Source: Elusimicrobiota bacterium
GTDB lineage: Bacteria > Elusimicrobiota > Elusimicrobia > FEN-1173
NCBI GenBank assembly: GCA_016706425.1
Contig: JADJJR010000001.1
Span: forward strand, 682,001 to 746,000
Direction of reading: 5' to 3'
Length of the DNA: 64,000 nucleotides
Of the stretch, positions 55,395-63,325 are shown in pieces (the first letter of the stretch is position 1; every line of letters starts with the position of its first letter). The translations under genes and the position numbers were made by a program. The notes under the pieces were generated by a model. That model was not told where the DNA came from, searched no databases, and saw only the letters and a program-made list of their open reading frames with translations.

Positions 55395-57906
55395 CCCGGG
55401 CTTCCGTCGTCAAATGCATGCACTGACCCTTGAGTCGGTGCGTGGGAGCTTTGCAAATCTGAAACCCCCAGCCGATGCCCAGCCAGTATCACATGATTGG
55501 CAACACTTACTCCTCACAGCAAGCCTAATGGCTCAGGCTCCCAAAGAGCGACCACAAGCGACGGCACTCCGTATCGCTCACCATTGTCTCAACTCCACAA
55601 CAAATGGAACTAACCACCGCGTGGCCGCAGCAATCGTTTTGGATTTATTGACCAATAGTCCATCTATTAAGCTTGCGATAGAAAAAAACCTCCTAGACGA
55701 GGGTTTTATGGAGCGAGTTCCAGCCCCCCTACGCCTTGATGTATTTAAACGGGCCGCCGAATTTTCGGTTTATCGCGGTGACAAAGTAATTCATCTCAAT
55801 CGGTTTCAAAAAGACGTCCATAATGCCCTTGAGTCGGCAGAATGCGTCAGCATATCAGCGCCAACGTCCGCTGGAAAATCGTTTATCCTCGAAAATCATG
55901 TGAGAGAGTATGTAACTGACTCTGGGAAAAAGAACATCGTATTTGTGGTTCCCACCAGGGCACTCATACAACAGGTCGAGACGGACTTACAATCCATTTT
56001 CTCTGATTCATCTATTAAACCGATAATCACCTCTGTCCCTCAGCTTCCACCGAACTGGGATCAACAATCGAATATTCTTGTCTACACCCAGGAAAGACTT
56101 CAGTGGCTAATGAATGATGCTCCGGACGAGTTTAAACTTGACCTACTCATTATTGACGAAGCACAAAAGGTCGGCGATGGTGCCCGTGGGGTTCTTTTAC
56201 AGCAAGCGATTGAATTGGCCACTTCAAGATGGACGAGCTGCAAGGTTATATTCTCTAGTCCCATGTCTAGCAATCCAGAAATGTTATTTCGCCACACAGG
56301 AAAAACTGGCGTCCGAGTAATTTCAGAATTAGTCACCGTGAATCAAAATCTCATATGGGTCTCGCAGGTTCCCCGTGACCCCAAACAATGGACCGCAGAG
56401 CTTTGTGTGCATGATGGAAAGTCATTGCTTGGGACAATTTCGTTAGAACAGCGTCCGACTGACCCTCGGAAAAGGTTGGCCTTTATCGCCCAGGCCATGT
56501 CTGACGCCAGTGGCGGAACTTTAATTTATGCTAGTGGACAAGCAGATGCCGAAAAGATGGCAATCTTGCTGGCCAATTCAATTTTAGAAGATGTTATAGA
56601 CTCGGGAATATCGGACTTAATAGATCTAGTTGCCAAGACCATTCATCCAAAGTATGCGCTAGTAAGCACTCTGGCTCGTGGCGTTGCTTTCCATTACGGC
56701 AATATCCCTCTTTTAATTCGCACTGAGATCGAGCGACTATTTAAGGAGGGCAAGATACGATACTTGGTTTGCACATCAACACTCATTGAGGGGGTGAACC
56801 TCCCTGCCCGCTCAATATTTGTTCGCCGCCCAACCAAGGGGCCAGGCAGACCTATGAGTGAAATTGATTTCTGGAATATGGCGGGGAGAGCGGGAAGGCT
56901 CGGCAAGGAATTCCAGGGAAATATTATCTGTGTTGATCCTGATAACTGGGAAGAACCACCGCCACAAAAACGCGTCCGATACAAAATAGAGAGGACACTG
57001 GATAAAGTGACTTCTCAAGCCACATCACTTATAAATTTCATTGACTCCGGAAAGACGATGAAAGGGGGGCCGAGTAAAGCTGAGCTTGAGCATACTCTCG
57101 CATACCTCTTCCTTCAACACTCTCGCCATGGGTCTATTAGCAAAGGCCCCTCTGCCCCCGAGTGCGATCTGGCTATCTTGCAACAGATTGACGCCAGCCT
57201 AAAATCCGTAAGTGACAAAGTCACTTTGCCGATAGAAATCCTTACTCGCAACCCTGGGGTAAATCCATTGGGTCAACAAAGCCTTCTCAAATACTTTCTG
57301 GAATATGACGATCAAGCCACGGAGCTTATCCCCACCCTTCCTGAAAGCGACGATGCTTTTACCTCCTATGTTCGCCTTCTTAACCGCATTTGCACCCACC
57401 TGTCTGGGGACCCCACGCAGCTCAGTCCATATTTTGCGGTATTGGCAATTAACTGGATGCGTGGTTATCCGCTGTCAAGAATCATTGCCGACAATATCAA
57501 GTATTGGGGAAAGCATCCCGAGAAGAAGAAGACAGTGCCGGTGATTATTCGAGACTCAATGCGTGACGTGGAGGAGTTCGCGAGGTTTAAATTTGTGAAA
57601 TATTCGGCATGCTATGTTGACATCCTGCGCTTCTATTTCCGAACAACTGGACATGCCGCCCATTTAGGACAAATTCCAGATCTGAATATCTGGCTCGAAT
57701 TTGGTGCGTCTCAGCAAACCCAGATTTCTCTGATGGGAATAGGCCTCTCTCGTCAAACAGCAATTTCTATTTCTGAGCTTATTCCGCAACATAACATGGA
57801 TAGGGATGCCGCCATCGCATGGCTCAAACAATTAGATTGTGACAGCCTAGATCTCTCCCCGATCGTCATTGCGGAGTTAAAAAAGGCCCGCAGCGCTTTG
57901 TTGTAA
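55366..57906 (+). CDS. hamB: Hachiman helicase HamB
   Basis: This 846-residue superfamily 2 helicase starts at a GTG inside hamA. Residues 165-172 form Walker A (APTSAGKS), 264-267 the DEAQ box (LLIIDEAQKVGDG), then FSSPMSSNPEM, and the second RecA lobe has VCTSTLIEGVNLPARSIFVR and WNMAGRAGRLGKEFQG. The ~160-residue N-terminal and ~330-residue C-terminal regions are HamB-like with no other recognised domain. It senses DNA structure and licenses HamA. Codon use is AT-richer than the flanking chromosome, in line with transfer. Confidence 0.9.
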   Translation: MSLQDRLLNSPGFRRQMHALTLESVRGSFANLKPPADAQPVSHDWQHLLLTASLMAQAPKERPQATALRIAHHCLNSTTNGTNHRVAAAIVLDLLTNSPSIKLAIEKNLLDEGFMERVPAPLRLDVFKRAAEFSVYRGDKVIHLNRFQKDVHNALESAECVSISAPTSAGKSFILENHVREYVTDSGKKNIVFVVPTRALIQQVETDLQSIFSDSSIKPIITSVPQLPPNWDQQSNILVYTQERLQWLMNDAPDEFKLDLLIIDEAQKVGDGARGVLLQQAIELATSRWTSCKVIFSSPMSSNPEMLFRHTGKTGVRVISELVTVNQNLIWVSQVPRDPKQWTAELCVHDGKSLLGTISLEQRPTDPRKRLAFIAQAMSDASGGTLIYASGQADAEKMAILLANSILEDVIDSGISDLIDLVAKTIHPKYALVSTLARGVAFHYGNIPLLIRTEIERLFKEGKIRYLVCTSTLIEGVNLPARSIFVRRPTKGPGRPMSEIDFWNMAGRAGRLGKEFQGNIICVDPDNWEEPPPQKRVRYKIERTLDKVTSQATSLINFIDSGKTMKGGPSKAELEHTLAYLFLQHSRHGSISKGPSAPECDLAILQQIDASLKSVSDKVTLPIEILTRNPGVNPLGQQSLLKYFLEYDDQATELIPTLPESDDAFTSYVRLLNRICTHLSGDPTQLSPYFAVLAINWMRGYPLSRIIADNIKYWGKHPEKKKTVPVIIRDSMRDVEEFARFKFVKYSACYVDILRFYFRTTGHAAHLGQIPDLNIWLEFGASQQTQISLMGIGLSRQTAISISELIPQHNMDRDAAIAWLKQLDCDSLDLSPIVIAELKKARSALL

Positions 57907-57957
57907 TGCTCCCCATTAGTCAAGCGGCGACGAAGTGAGAATTGTGGCTACCTATCC

Positions 57958-57991
57958 CCTTGGAGTCCAAAAAACGGTACGGGCCTCCCGA
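57958..57991. repeat. Left copy of a direct repeat framing the CHAT gene
   Basis: CCTTGGAGTCCAAAAA at 57958 and CGGGCCTCCCGA at 57980 recur at 60374 and 60396 with the same 22-base offset. The left copy lacks the terminator stem of the right copy. Confidence 0.7.
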
Positions 57992-58051
57992 GATGAGTTG
58001 ACAGGCCGAAGATCTCCAAGAAAATCTAGAAAATAGCTTGGAAGGACGCAT

Positions 58052-60262
58052 ATGAAAAAAATGGGCCATTTTATGGGCCGATCGATTCTCCGCATCCCAT
58101 ACCGGTATATTGGTCCCCGTGTTCCAAATACTTGGCGCCCCCCTTTCCTCTCCGACAGATGGCTATTAACTTTAGGCGCATTTCCTCAGAATTTACTTTC
58201 CTTGGTCAATCCCACCGTTGCCTTCAAGATGATATCTCAACTTGCCAATACTGGCGGGCATGACTTCGGCGTTATCTATGATGAAAATGTGGCTGATTGT
58301 GTTGAAAACCAGATTGAGAACCACCATCCGATAGGCATACTGATCGTAGACACACATAAAAAAGAGGTTTTTCAGCATCTAGCGAAGATGTTTCGTAAAA
58401 CCTTTATTACCGCATTTGATGATAATGTGGCTAAAGAACTAAAGGCTGATCCTGTCTGCAATGATAAATTTTTAGATTTCGATCCAATTGTTGTCGCAGA
58501 TGAAATACGACGACATCTTCCAATGGCCCTAAGAATGTGTGGGGAACTGATGGGGGACCCATTCCCTGATGAAATAATTGCAAGAATGACAGCGCAATCT
58601 GAGTTGATTAAACGCGGCGATCAGAAAATGTTTTATGACTTCGCGCCATGCTATCCAAATTACTTAAACATTGCCCAGATAAAGGGGTGGGGCTGGAACG
58701 CTACCCATTTACCTAAAAAGGTTGAACATCATCGACGGATTAGGGCGGCGATAAGATCTGTCAAAAAGCTAGACATCAATCATTGGGTTATAAACCAAGA
58801 GTCTCCCCCCCTAATCCTGACCTTTCCATTTATTAATCGTCGTGAAGAGTCGATCAAATTGCGGCGCATTCGAAACGAGATCCCTGCCAAAGCCAAGCCA
58901 GAAATTTTCAAACTAATGCGTGGCTTTAAAATCGAGCAATCAAAAGACTATCTGTGGTATTTTGACCAAGAGCTAGAATCCATCTCTGGCTTGATTATTC
59001 GAGAGAGGAGCAAACATCTTGCATTCCTCGATAACATGCAGTTCCTTCATTCAGGGTTTAGATGTTCTCCCTCTCTCCGGGTTCCGGCCAAAGGAGCCTC
59101 AATCTATGACTGTTTGGCCCCTTTTGAACCTCGGGAGTTTCGACGGAATTATTCGCCCAAAGGCGTTTTTGAAAACATTTCAAAGCTTGGTGAGAAATTG
59201 GCGGAATCGATCCCATCTGAATACTTGGATATTCTCAGGCAGGCCAAAAGACAGATGGTCGTGATAAGTGATTTGCCAATTGAGTGGTTGATGATTGACG
59301 GAGTTCCATTGGGGTTTAAGAATGACGTATGTAGGTTGCCGGAAAATCCAGGCGCCACCGTTATGACTCAGTTCGCAGTAAACAGCCAAGTTTTCTTTTC
59401 AATTCCTTCCGAGATTTTAAAAAAGACTCTTGTCGTGTGCCTTTCGCCAGGGGACGATGAAATCTTACGCGCATTTCAGAATATCAAACGGACGCACGAA
59501 TCCAGTGGTGTGAGGTTTGAAACTTGCAGAAGCATGGAGCATCTCAAGCAGGTGGCAAACGAATCTGATTGGGACCTAATCATTTACTTCTCCCATGGAT
59601 CATCAAGGAAAGACAGGTCGGACTCCGTTCTCTTAATGGATGGGGTTGAGATATCCGGTCAAGAGATTATTGATAACGGCCTGTCTGCCCCGCTCGTTGT
59701 GCTGTTCGCCTGTGAAATGGCCCCACTGTTCGGTTATCTCAACCCCATTCCCCAGGCATTTTTCGAAGCTGGGGCCATGTCCGTGGTAACAACAATTCTT
59801 CCGATTTCAATCAATAGTGCCTTTTTGTTATGTAATCGAATACTCATCAATCTTTCGACGGCAGCAAAAACAAAGATCCATCATAATTGGCTAGATTTCG
59901 TCAGCCACAACCTCAGAACTTCACTTTTCGAGGACATGATCCATAGAATCCTCGACAGCAATAAGCTTTCCTATTTGATCCCCAAGATGGATTATGAAAA
60001 AAAAGCGCCTTGGCTTGGAAAGGCGATGAATCCCCTGACCCGTGTTGCCGCGTATAAGGAACTATCAGAATCGGTCTCCAGATGTTTTCCAGTGGAATCG
60101 AGGCCCCGGGTCAAAGATGTGCTGGATAAGAACGAATTCTTACCAGAGGGCCTTTTCTTCAGCATATGGGGAAGAGCTGATCTAATCCCATTTGACTCAT
60201 GGAGCAACAAGCTCAATATAGAACAGAACTCCGGGTATGATTCATCACAAGTTCGCGAATGA
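58052..60262 (+). CDS. CHAT-domain (caspase-like) protease, Hachiman-associated
   Basis: This 736-residue protein starts after GGAAGG. The C-terminal ~340 residues follow the CHAT protease order: DLPIEWLMIDGVPLGFKNDV, then the catalytic His515 in LIIYFSHGSS, a beta element with LLMDGVEISGQEI, catalytic Cys554 in VVLFACEMAP, and the closing FFEAGAMSVVTTILPISIN. The N-terminal ~390 residues contain no domain I know. CHAT proteases work in caspase-like defence systems such as the type III-E CRISPR Craspase. It lies 145 bases after hamB and is framed by direct repeats, so it may be an add-on effector. Confidence 0.85.
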   Translation: MKKMGHFMGRSILRIPYRYIGPRVPNTWRPPFLSDRWLLTLGAFPQNLLSLVNPTVAFKMISQLANTGGHDFGVIYDENVADCVENQIENHHPIGILIVDTHKKEVFQHLAKMFRKTFITAFDDNVAKELKADPVCNDKFLDFDPIVVADEIRRHLPMALRMCGELMGDPFPDEIIARMTAQSELIKRGDQKMFYDFAPCYPNYLNIAQIKGWGWNATHLPKKVEHHRRIRAAIRSVKKLDINHWVINQESPPLILTFPFINRREESIKLRRIRNEIPAKAKPEIFKLMRGFKIEQSKDYLWYFDQELESISGLIIRERSKHLAFLDNMQFLHSGFRCSPSLRVPAKGASIYDCLAPFEPREFRRNYSPKGVFENISKLGEKLAESIPSEYLDILRQAKRQMVVISDLPIEWLMIDGVPLGFKNDVCRLPENPGATVMTQFAVNSQVFFSIPSEILKKTLVVCLSPGDDEILRAFQNIKRTHESSGVRFETCRSMEHLKQVANESDWDLIIYFSHGSSRKDRSDSVLLMDGVEISGQEIIDNGLSAPLVVLFACEMAPLFGYLNPIPQAFFEAGAMSVVTTILPISINSAFLLCNRILINLSTAAKTKIHHNWLDFVSHNLRTSLFEDMIHRILDSNKLSYLIPKMDYEKKAPWLGKAMNPLTRVAAYKELSESVSRCFPVESRPRVKDVLDKNEFLPEGLFFSIWGRADLIPFDSWSNKLNIEQNSGYDSSQVRE

Positions 60263-60285
60263 TTGTGGCATTGAACCTAGGCGCG

Positions 60286-60354
60286 TAGGGGACGTTGTCA
60301 ACTTAGAAACTTATCCCCACCCCTTCACCTCAATTAAATTGACAACGTCCCCTA
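60286..60354. repeat. Short inverted-repeat element (REP/MITE-like)
   Basis: Perfect 16-base ends TAGGGGACGTTGTCAA and TTGACAACGTCCCCTA enclose a 37-base interior. The end motif resembles the GGGGACGTTGTCAA repeats linked to RAYT transposases in many environmental genomes; that link is from memory. Confidence 0.65.
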
Positions 60355-60373
60355 CACCGCTTAGAATCCCACT

Positions 60374-60407
60374 CCTTGGAGTCCAAAAATAGGGGCGGGC
60401 CTCCCGA
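60374..60407. repeat. Right copy of the direct repeat framing the CHAT gene
   Basis: Matches 57958-57991 in the same orientation; its second half is the 5' arm of the terminator at 60393-60430. Confidence 0.7.
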
Positions 60408-60430
60408 TGATCTGGGAGACCCGCCCTTTT
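60393..60430. terminator. Bidirectional terminator between CHAT gene and DUF6573-like gene
   Basis: GGGCGGG-C-CTCCC pairs with GGGAG-A-CCCGCCC over an 8-base loop. TTTT follows on the plus strand and a CTATTTTTGG run follows on the minus strand, so it can end both converging transcripts. Confidence 0.75.
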
Positions 60431-60434
60431 GCCG

Positions 60435-60842
60435 CTAATCTTCATCAAGTTCTAGGACGGTAATGACTGCCTCCGCATCATCGCCGGGGCCGCAGAGGGC
60501 CTTGAGCGTGACGAGCGGCGGCGTGCCTGCCTTGTTATCGTTGCGGACGTGGAGACTGAAGCGGATGTAATCCCCGCCATCGGACTGGCGGATGGCGTGG
60601 CGTAACATGAACAGAAGATCAAACAGCCGCCCCTTGGAATCCTGACAGGGGACACCTGCCGGGACCTCGACATACCGATCCCACACCGCCCGAGTGAGCG
60701 CGATGGGGAAGCGGAACCGAAGCTCCTTGTATTCCGACGAATCAGACACGTCAACCAAGAACCCATCCTCAATGGCCTGGGCGCGAGTGTATCGGCTGAT
60801 GACCGGCGCGTCACTGAACAATCCCTGCTTTTGCGTGTGCAT
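60435..60842 (-). CDS. DUF6573-like protein
   Basis: This 135-residue protein starts after AGGAGGAAAC at the ATG at 60842. The opening PVISRYTRAQAIEDGFLVDV is typical of DUF6573, a family frequent on plasmids and integrative elements, followed by IALTRAVWDRYVEVP and FDLLFMLRHAIRQSDGGD. Function is unknown. It supports this region being part of a mobile island. Confidence 0.75.
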   Translation of the reverse strand: MHTQKQGLFSDAPVISRYTRAQAIEDGFLVDVSDSSEYKELRFRFPIALTRAVWDRYVEVPAGVPCQDSKGRLFDLLFMLRHAIRQSDGGDYIRFSLHVRNDNKAGTPPLVTLKALCGPGDDAEAVITVLELDED

Positions 60843-61651
60843 GTGTTTCCTCCTTAAGCCGCTTTCCGCGGTGTTTGGGAGAAAAGGAACAACGAGCCTG
60901 GGAGGTCCGTCACGCCGGGAGGGGTTGGATCGAAGGAAGGGGACGGGCCTCACCTTAGGCCCCGCACCATCGAGCCCCGGCGCGAAGTGGAGCGAAGCGA
61001 CCGTAGAGGGTCCGGCCAGGAATAAATGGCCGAAGGCCGTTTCTTTTATGCCTGGGCCGGAGCCCTTGACGTGACCACCTCAGGCCGTTGTTAAACTGAA
61101 AAGACACAGGACGGAAAGCGCAATATCAGGATCGACCGGGCTACCGGGCGTCCTCTCCGGGAGTTTCCCCCCCGGAAAGGATTCCCACAAATCGGGAACA
61201 CGGCCATGACTCCGGCCGTGAAACCTTTAAAGGTCGCGGCTGATTGTGCCTTGGGGCCCACGGGCATGGAGTCCGTGCCTTCTGCGGCGCAATGGGACCC
61301 AAGACCCAATCCGAGAGACGGTCCCTTTTCCATCTGGAGGCCGCCGGAGGCGGACCCGAAGGAAAAGCCGCAGTATGAAGCCGCCGGTTTGTGGCGGCCG
61401 ACGGCCGGGCGGAACCCCGGGCCGTCCTGGGTGAGGGCTCGCAACCGAATTCTGTGGCCGGATCGAGGGTCCCGTGTGCCGGTGGCACACGAATGGGACG
61501 CCCGGTTGAAACCGGGCCGGTTCCGACGAGTTTTACCGAGGAGGAACAGCCGCGACCGGGTTTCGCAGGTGATGGGGTGGTGGAAGTATCCCGATATCAG
61601 CGCCACCGACGTAAATTTGCGAGAGAAGAGCATTGATGTTACACTTGTGTT
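60843..61651. other. Non-coding, hairpin-rich stretch
   Basis: About 800 bases with many nested inverted repeats: GGCCGAAGGCC near 61030, GGCCATGACTCCGGCC near 61202, GGCATGGAGTCCGTGCC near 61263, and GCCGGTTTGTGGCGGC near 61381. A CGTGTGCC-G-GTGGCACACG unit at 61473-61491 recalls the one at 49371. Frames here read as low complexity; one of 149 residues at 61206-61655 ends in protein-like sequence but is not supported otherwise. A structured RNA is possible. Confidence 0.5.
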
Positions 61652-61918
61652 ATGAAACGTGGTCGCCGTTGGTTCTTTATGTTCGCCTTGAGCCTGTTCC
61701 TCTTCGGAATGGTTCAAGACGCTTCGAGTTCCTGCGCATCGGGCGAAGTGACGACCGATGTTTGCCACGCCTGCGTATGCGGGCCTCACATCGTTCCCAT
61801 GTTGATCGACGGGGACGGCGTTGCGGCCAAGGAATACCCGGCTCACTTTGAGCGGTCCGTTTTTTCTTCGTTCCTCACCGCAAAAGATATTTTTCACCCT
61901 CCTAAAACCTCCGTCTAA
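61652..61918 (+). CDS. Small exported Cys/His-rich protein before an efflux operon
   Basis: An 88-residue protein with a signal peptide (RRWFFMFALSLFLFGMVQDA) and a mature part with CASGEVTTDVCHACVCGPHI, four Cys and one His in short spacing, which could bind a metal such as copper or zinc. It precedes a TolC-family/adaptor pair by 168 bases. Small exported metal-binding peptides often lead metal RND operons. The family is not recognised. Confidence 0.6.
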   Translation: MKRGRRWFFMFALSLFLFGMVQDASSSCASGEVTTDVCHACVCGPHIVPMLIDGDGVAAKEYPAHFERSVFSSFLTAKDIFHPPKTSV

Positions 61919-62086
61919 AACGCGCCTGTAACGGATTTTCCCGGCCCACTGTTTATTTATCGCCGGGGAAAGCCCGTTTTTTAAACAAACCACCAATCAA
62001 GGGACAGTCCATCCGTCCCTAAAACCATACGGATTTATTCCCGGCGCATGAAGCGTTTGGGATCGATCCATTGAATGGAGTGAAAA

Positions 62087-63325
62087 ATGAGCAAATCGCT
62101 GTTTTTCCTTATTCTCCTGACCCTTTTGTCCCCCGTTCTCGTTCGGGGTTTGGAAGGGCCGGGGGAGGACGGACTGACCTTGTCCGGCGTCATCGCAGAA
62201 GTAAAAGAAAAGAACCCGTCATTATCATCGGCCCGGTGGCGCTTGGGCCTGTTGGAGGCGGATGTGGCCGTCAACTCGGCGTTTCCCAATCCGAGTTTGG
62301 AAATGGAGAAATCCGCTTCCGGCGATACCGACGGGTATGAGGTGAAAGCCTCTCAGCCCGTGCCGTTGACGCGCAGGGCGGGCACGGCCCGCTCGGCGGC
62401 CCTGGCCGAATTTGAGGCGGGGAAATTGGAACTGGAAGCCCTGGAGACTGTGATCCTTGCCGAGGCCCGCAAAGCCTGGTACGCGTTGCGCATTTCCAAA
62501 GAACGCCGCCGTTTCGAGGAGACGAACCTTAAATTCTCCATGGACCTCCTCAACAAGATCGAAATGAGGATGCAGACCGGGGAGGCGGGCAACTCGGACT
62601 TGGCCCGGTCCAAGGTGGAAGTCACCCGCAGCAGGCTCCACCTTCAGGAAGCGGAGACGATGGTGAGCCGCGCGGCGGGTGAATTGAACAGTCTCATGGG
62701 CCGACGGCCGGACGCGACGGTGGCCGTGTCGGAAAACGGCGGTTTCAGCTTGGCACCCGTTCCTCCGACCCTGGAACCGTTGGAACATTACACGGCCCAG
62801 GCCCTGACCGCTCGCGCCGAGCCGCGCGCTTTGGCCTTCAGCGAAAAAGCGGCGGACCTGACCGTGAAGCTTGAAAAGGGAAAGCGCTTGCCCGTACCGG
62901 AAGTGGGGTTCATACGCGGGGTTGACGGCGGGGAGGGATATTCCAAGCTGTCTTTGGGTTTGGAACTGCCGCTCTGGTACAACAACAAGGGCGAAATTAA
63001 AATGGCGCTGGCCCGCAAAGCCTCGCTGGGTTACGAGGGAAAACGCCTGGAACTGGACATCCGGCGGGAGGTCCATGGTGCTTGGCTGGAGATGGGGCTG
63101 GCGCAAAAGCGTCTGGCCGCCGCGCGGGAAACCGTGTTCATGCTCAACGACCTCCGACGAACGGCGGCGCAGGAATATCTGTCCGGGAAAATCGGCCTGA
63201 CGTCCTTTTACGAAACCAATCGGGTGTTCCTTGAGGAAAACATCAGCTATCTGGACGCATTAAAAGAATTCTATGAGAGGACCGCGCAGTTGGATGCCGT
63301 GGTCAATAAAGGAGACGAGAAATGA
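62087..63325 (+). CDS. TolC-family outer-membrane efflux protein (CzcC-like)
   Basis: This 412-residue protein has a signal peptide (KSLFFLILLTLLSPVLVRG) and the outer-membrane efflux protein fold: SGVIAEVKEKNPSLSSARW in repeat 1, NSAFPNPSLEMEKSASGD, RARGPVPLTRRAG-like QPVPLTRRAGTARSAALAEF, and a second repeat from EHYTAQALTARAEPRAL with SLGLELPLWYNNKGEI. The latter is typical of CzcC/CusC-like metal efflux proteins. It forms the outer-membrane channel of an RND pump. Its stop overlaps the adaptor start (ATGA). Confidence 0.9.
   Translation: MSKSLFFLILLTLLSPVLVRGLEGPGEDGLTLSGVIAEVKEKNPSLSSARWRLGLLEADVAVNSAFPNPSLEMEKSASGDTDGYEVKASQPVPLTRRAGTARSAALAEFEAGKLELEALETVILAEARKAWYALRISKERRRFEETNLKFSMDLLNKIEMRMQTGEAGNSDLARSKVEVTRSRLHLQEAETMVSRAAGELNSLMGRRPDATVAVSENGGFSLAPVPPTLEPLEHYTAQALTARAEPRALAFSEKAADLTVKLEKGKRLPVPEVGFIRGVDGGEGYSKLSLGLELPLWYNNKGEIKMALARKASLGYEGKRLELDIRREVHGAWLEMGLAQKRLAAARETVFMLNDLRRTAAQEYLSGKIGLTSFYETNRVFLEENISYLDALKEFYERTAQLDAVVNKGDEK

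Noticed and set aside
61206..61655. 149-residue plus-strand frame ending at the small exported protein
   Set aside because: Composition is Pro/Arg-rich low complexity for most of its length; only the last ~30 residues look protein-like and no ribosome site is seen.
61091..61996. 301-residue minus-strand frame before the efflux operon
   Set aside because: No domain, runs through hairpin-rich DNA and overlaps the better-supported small exported protein.
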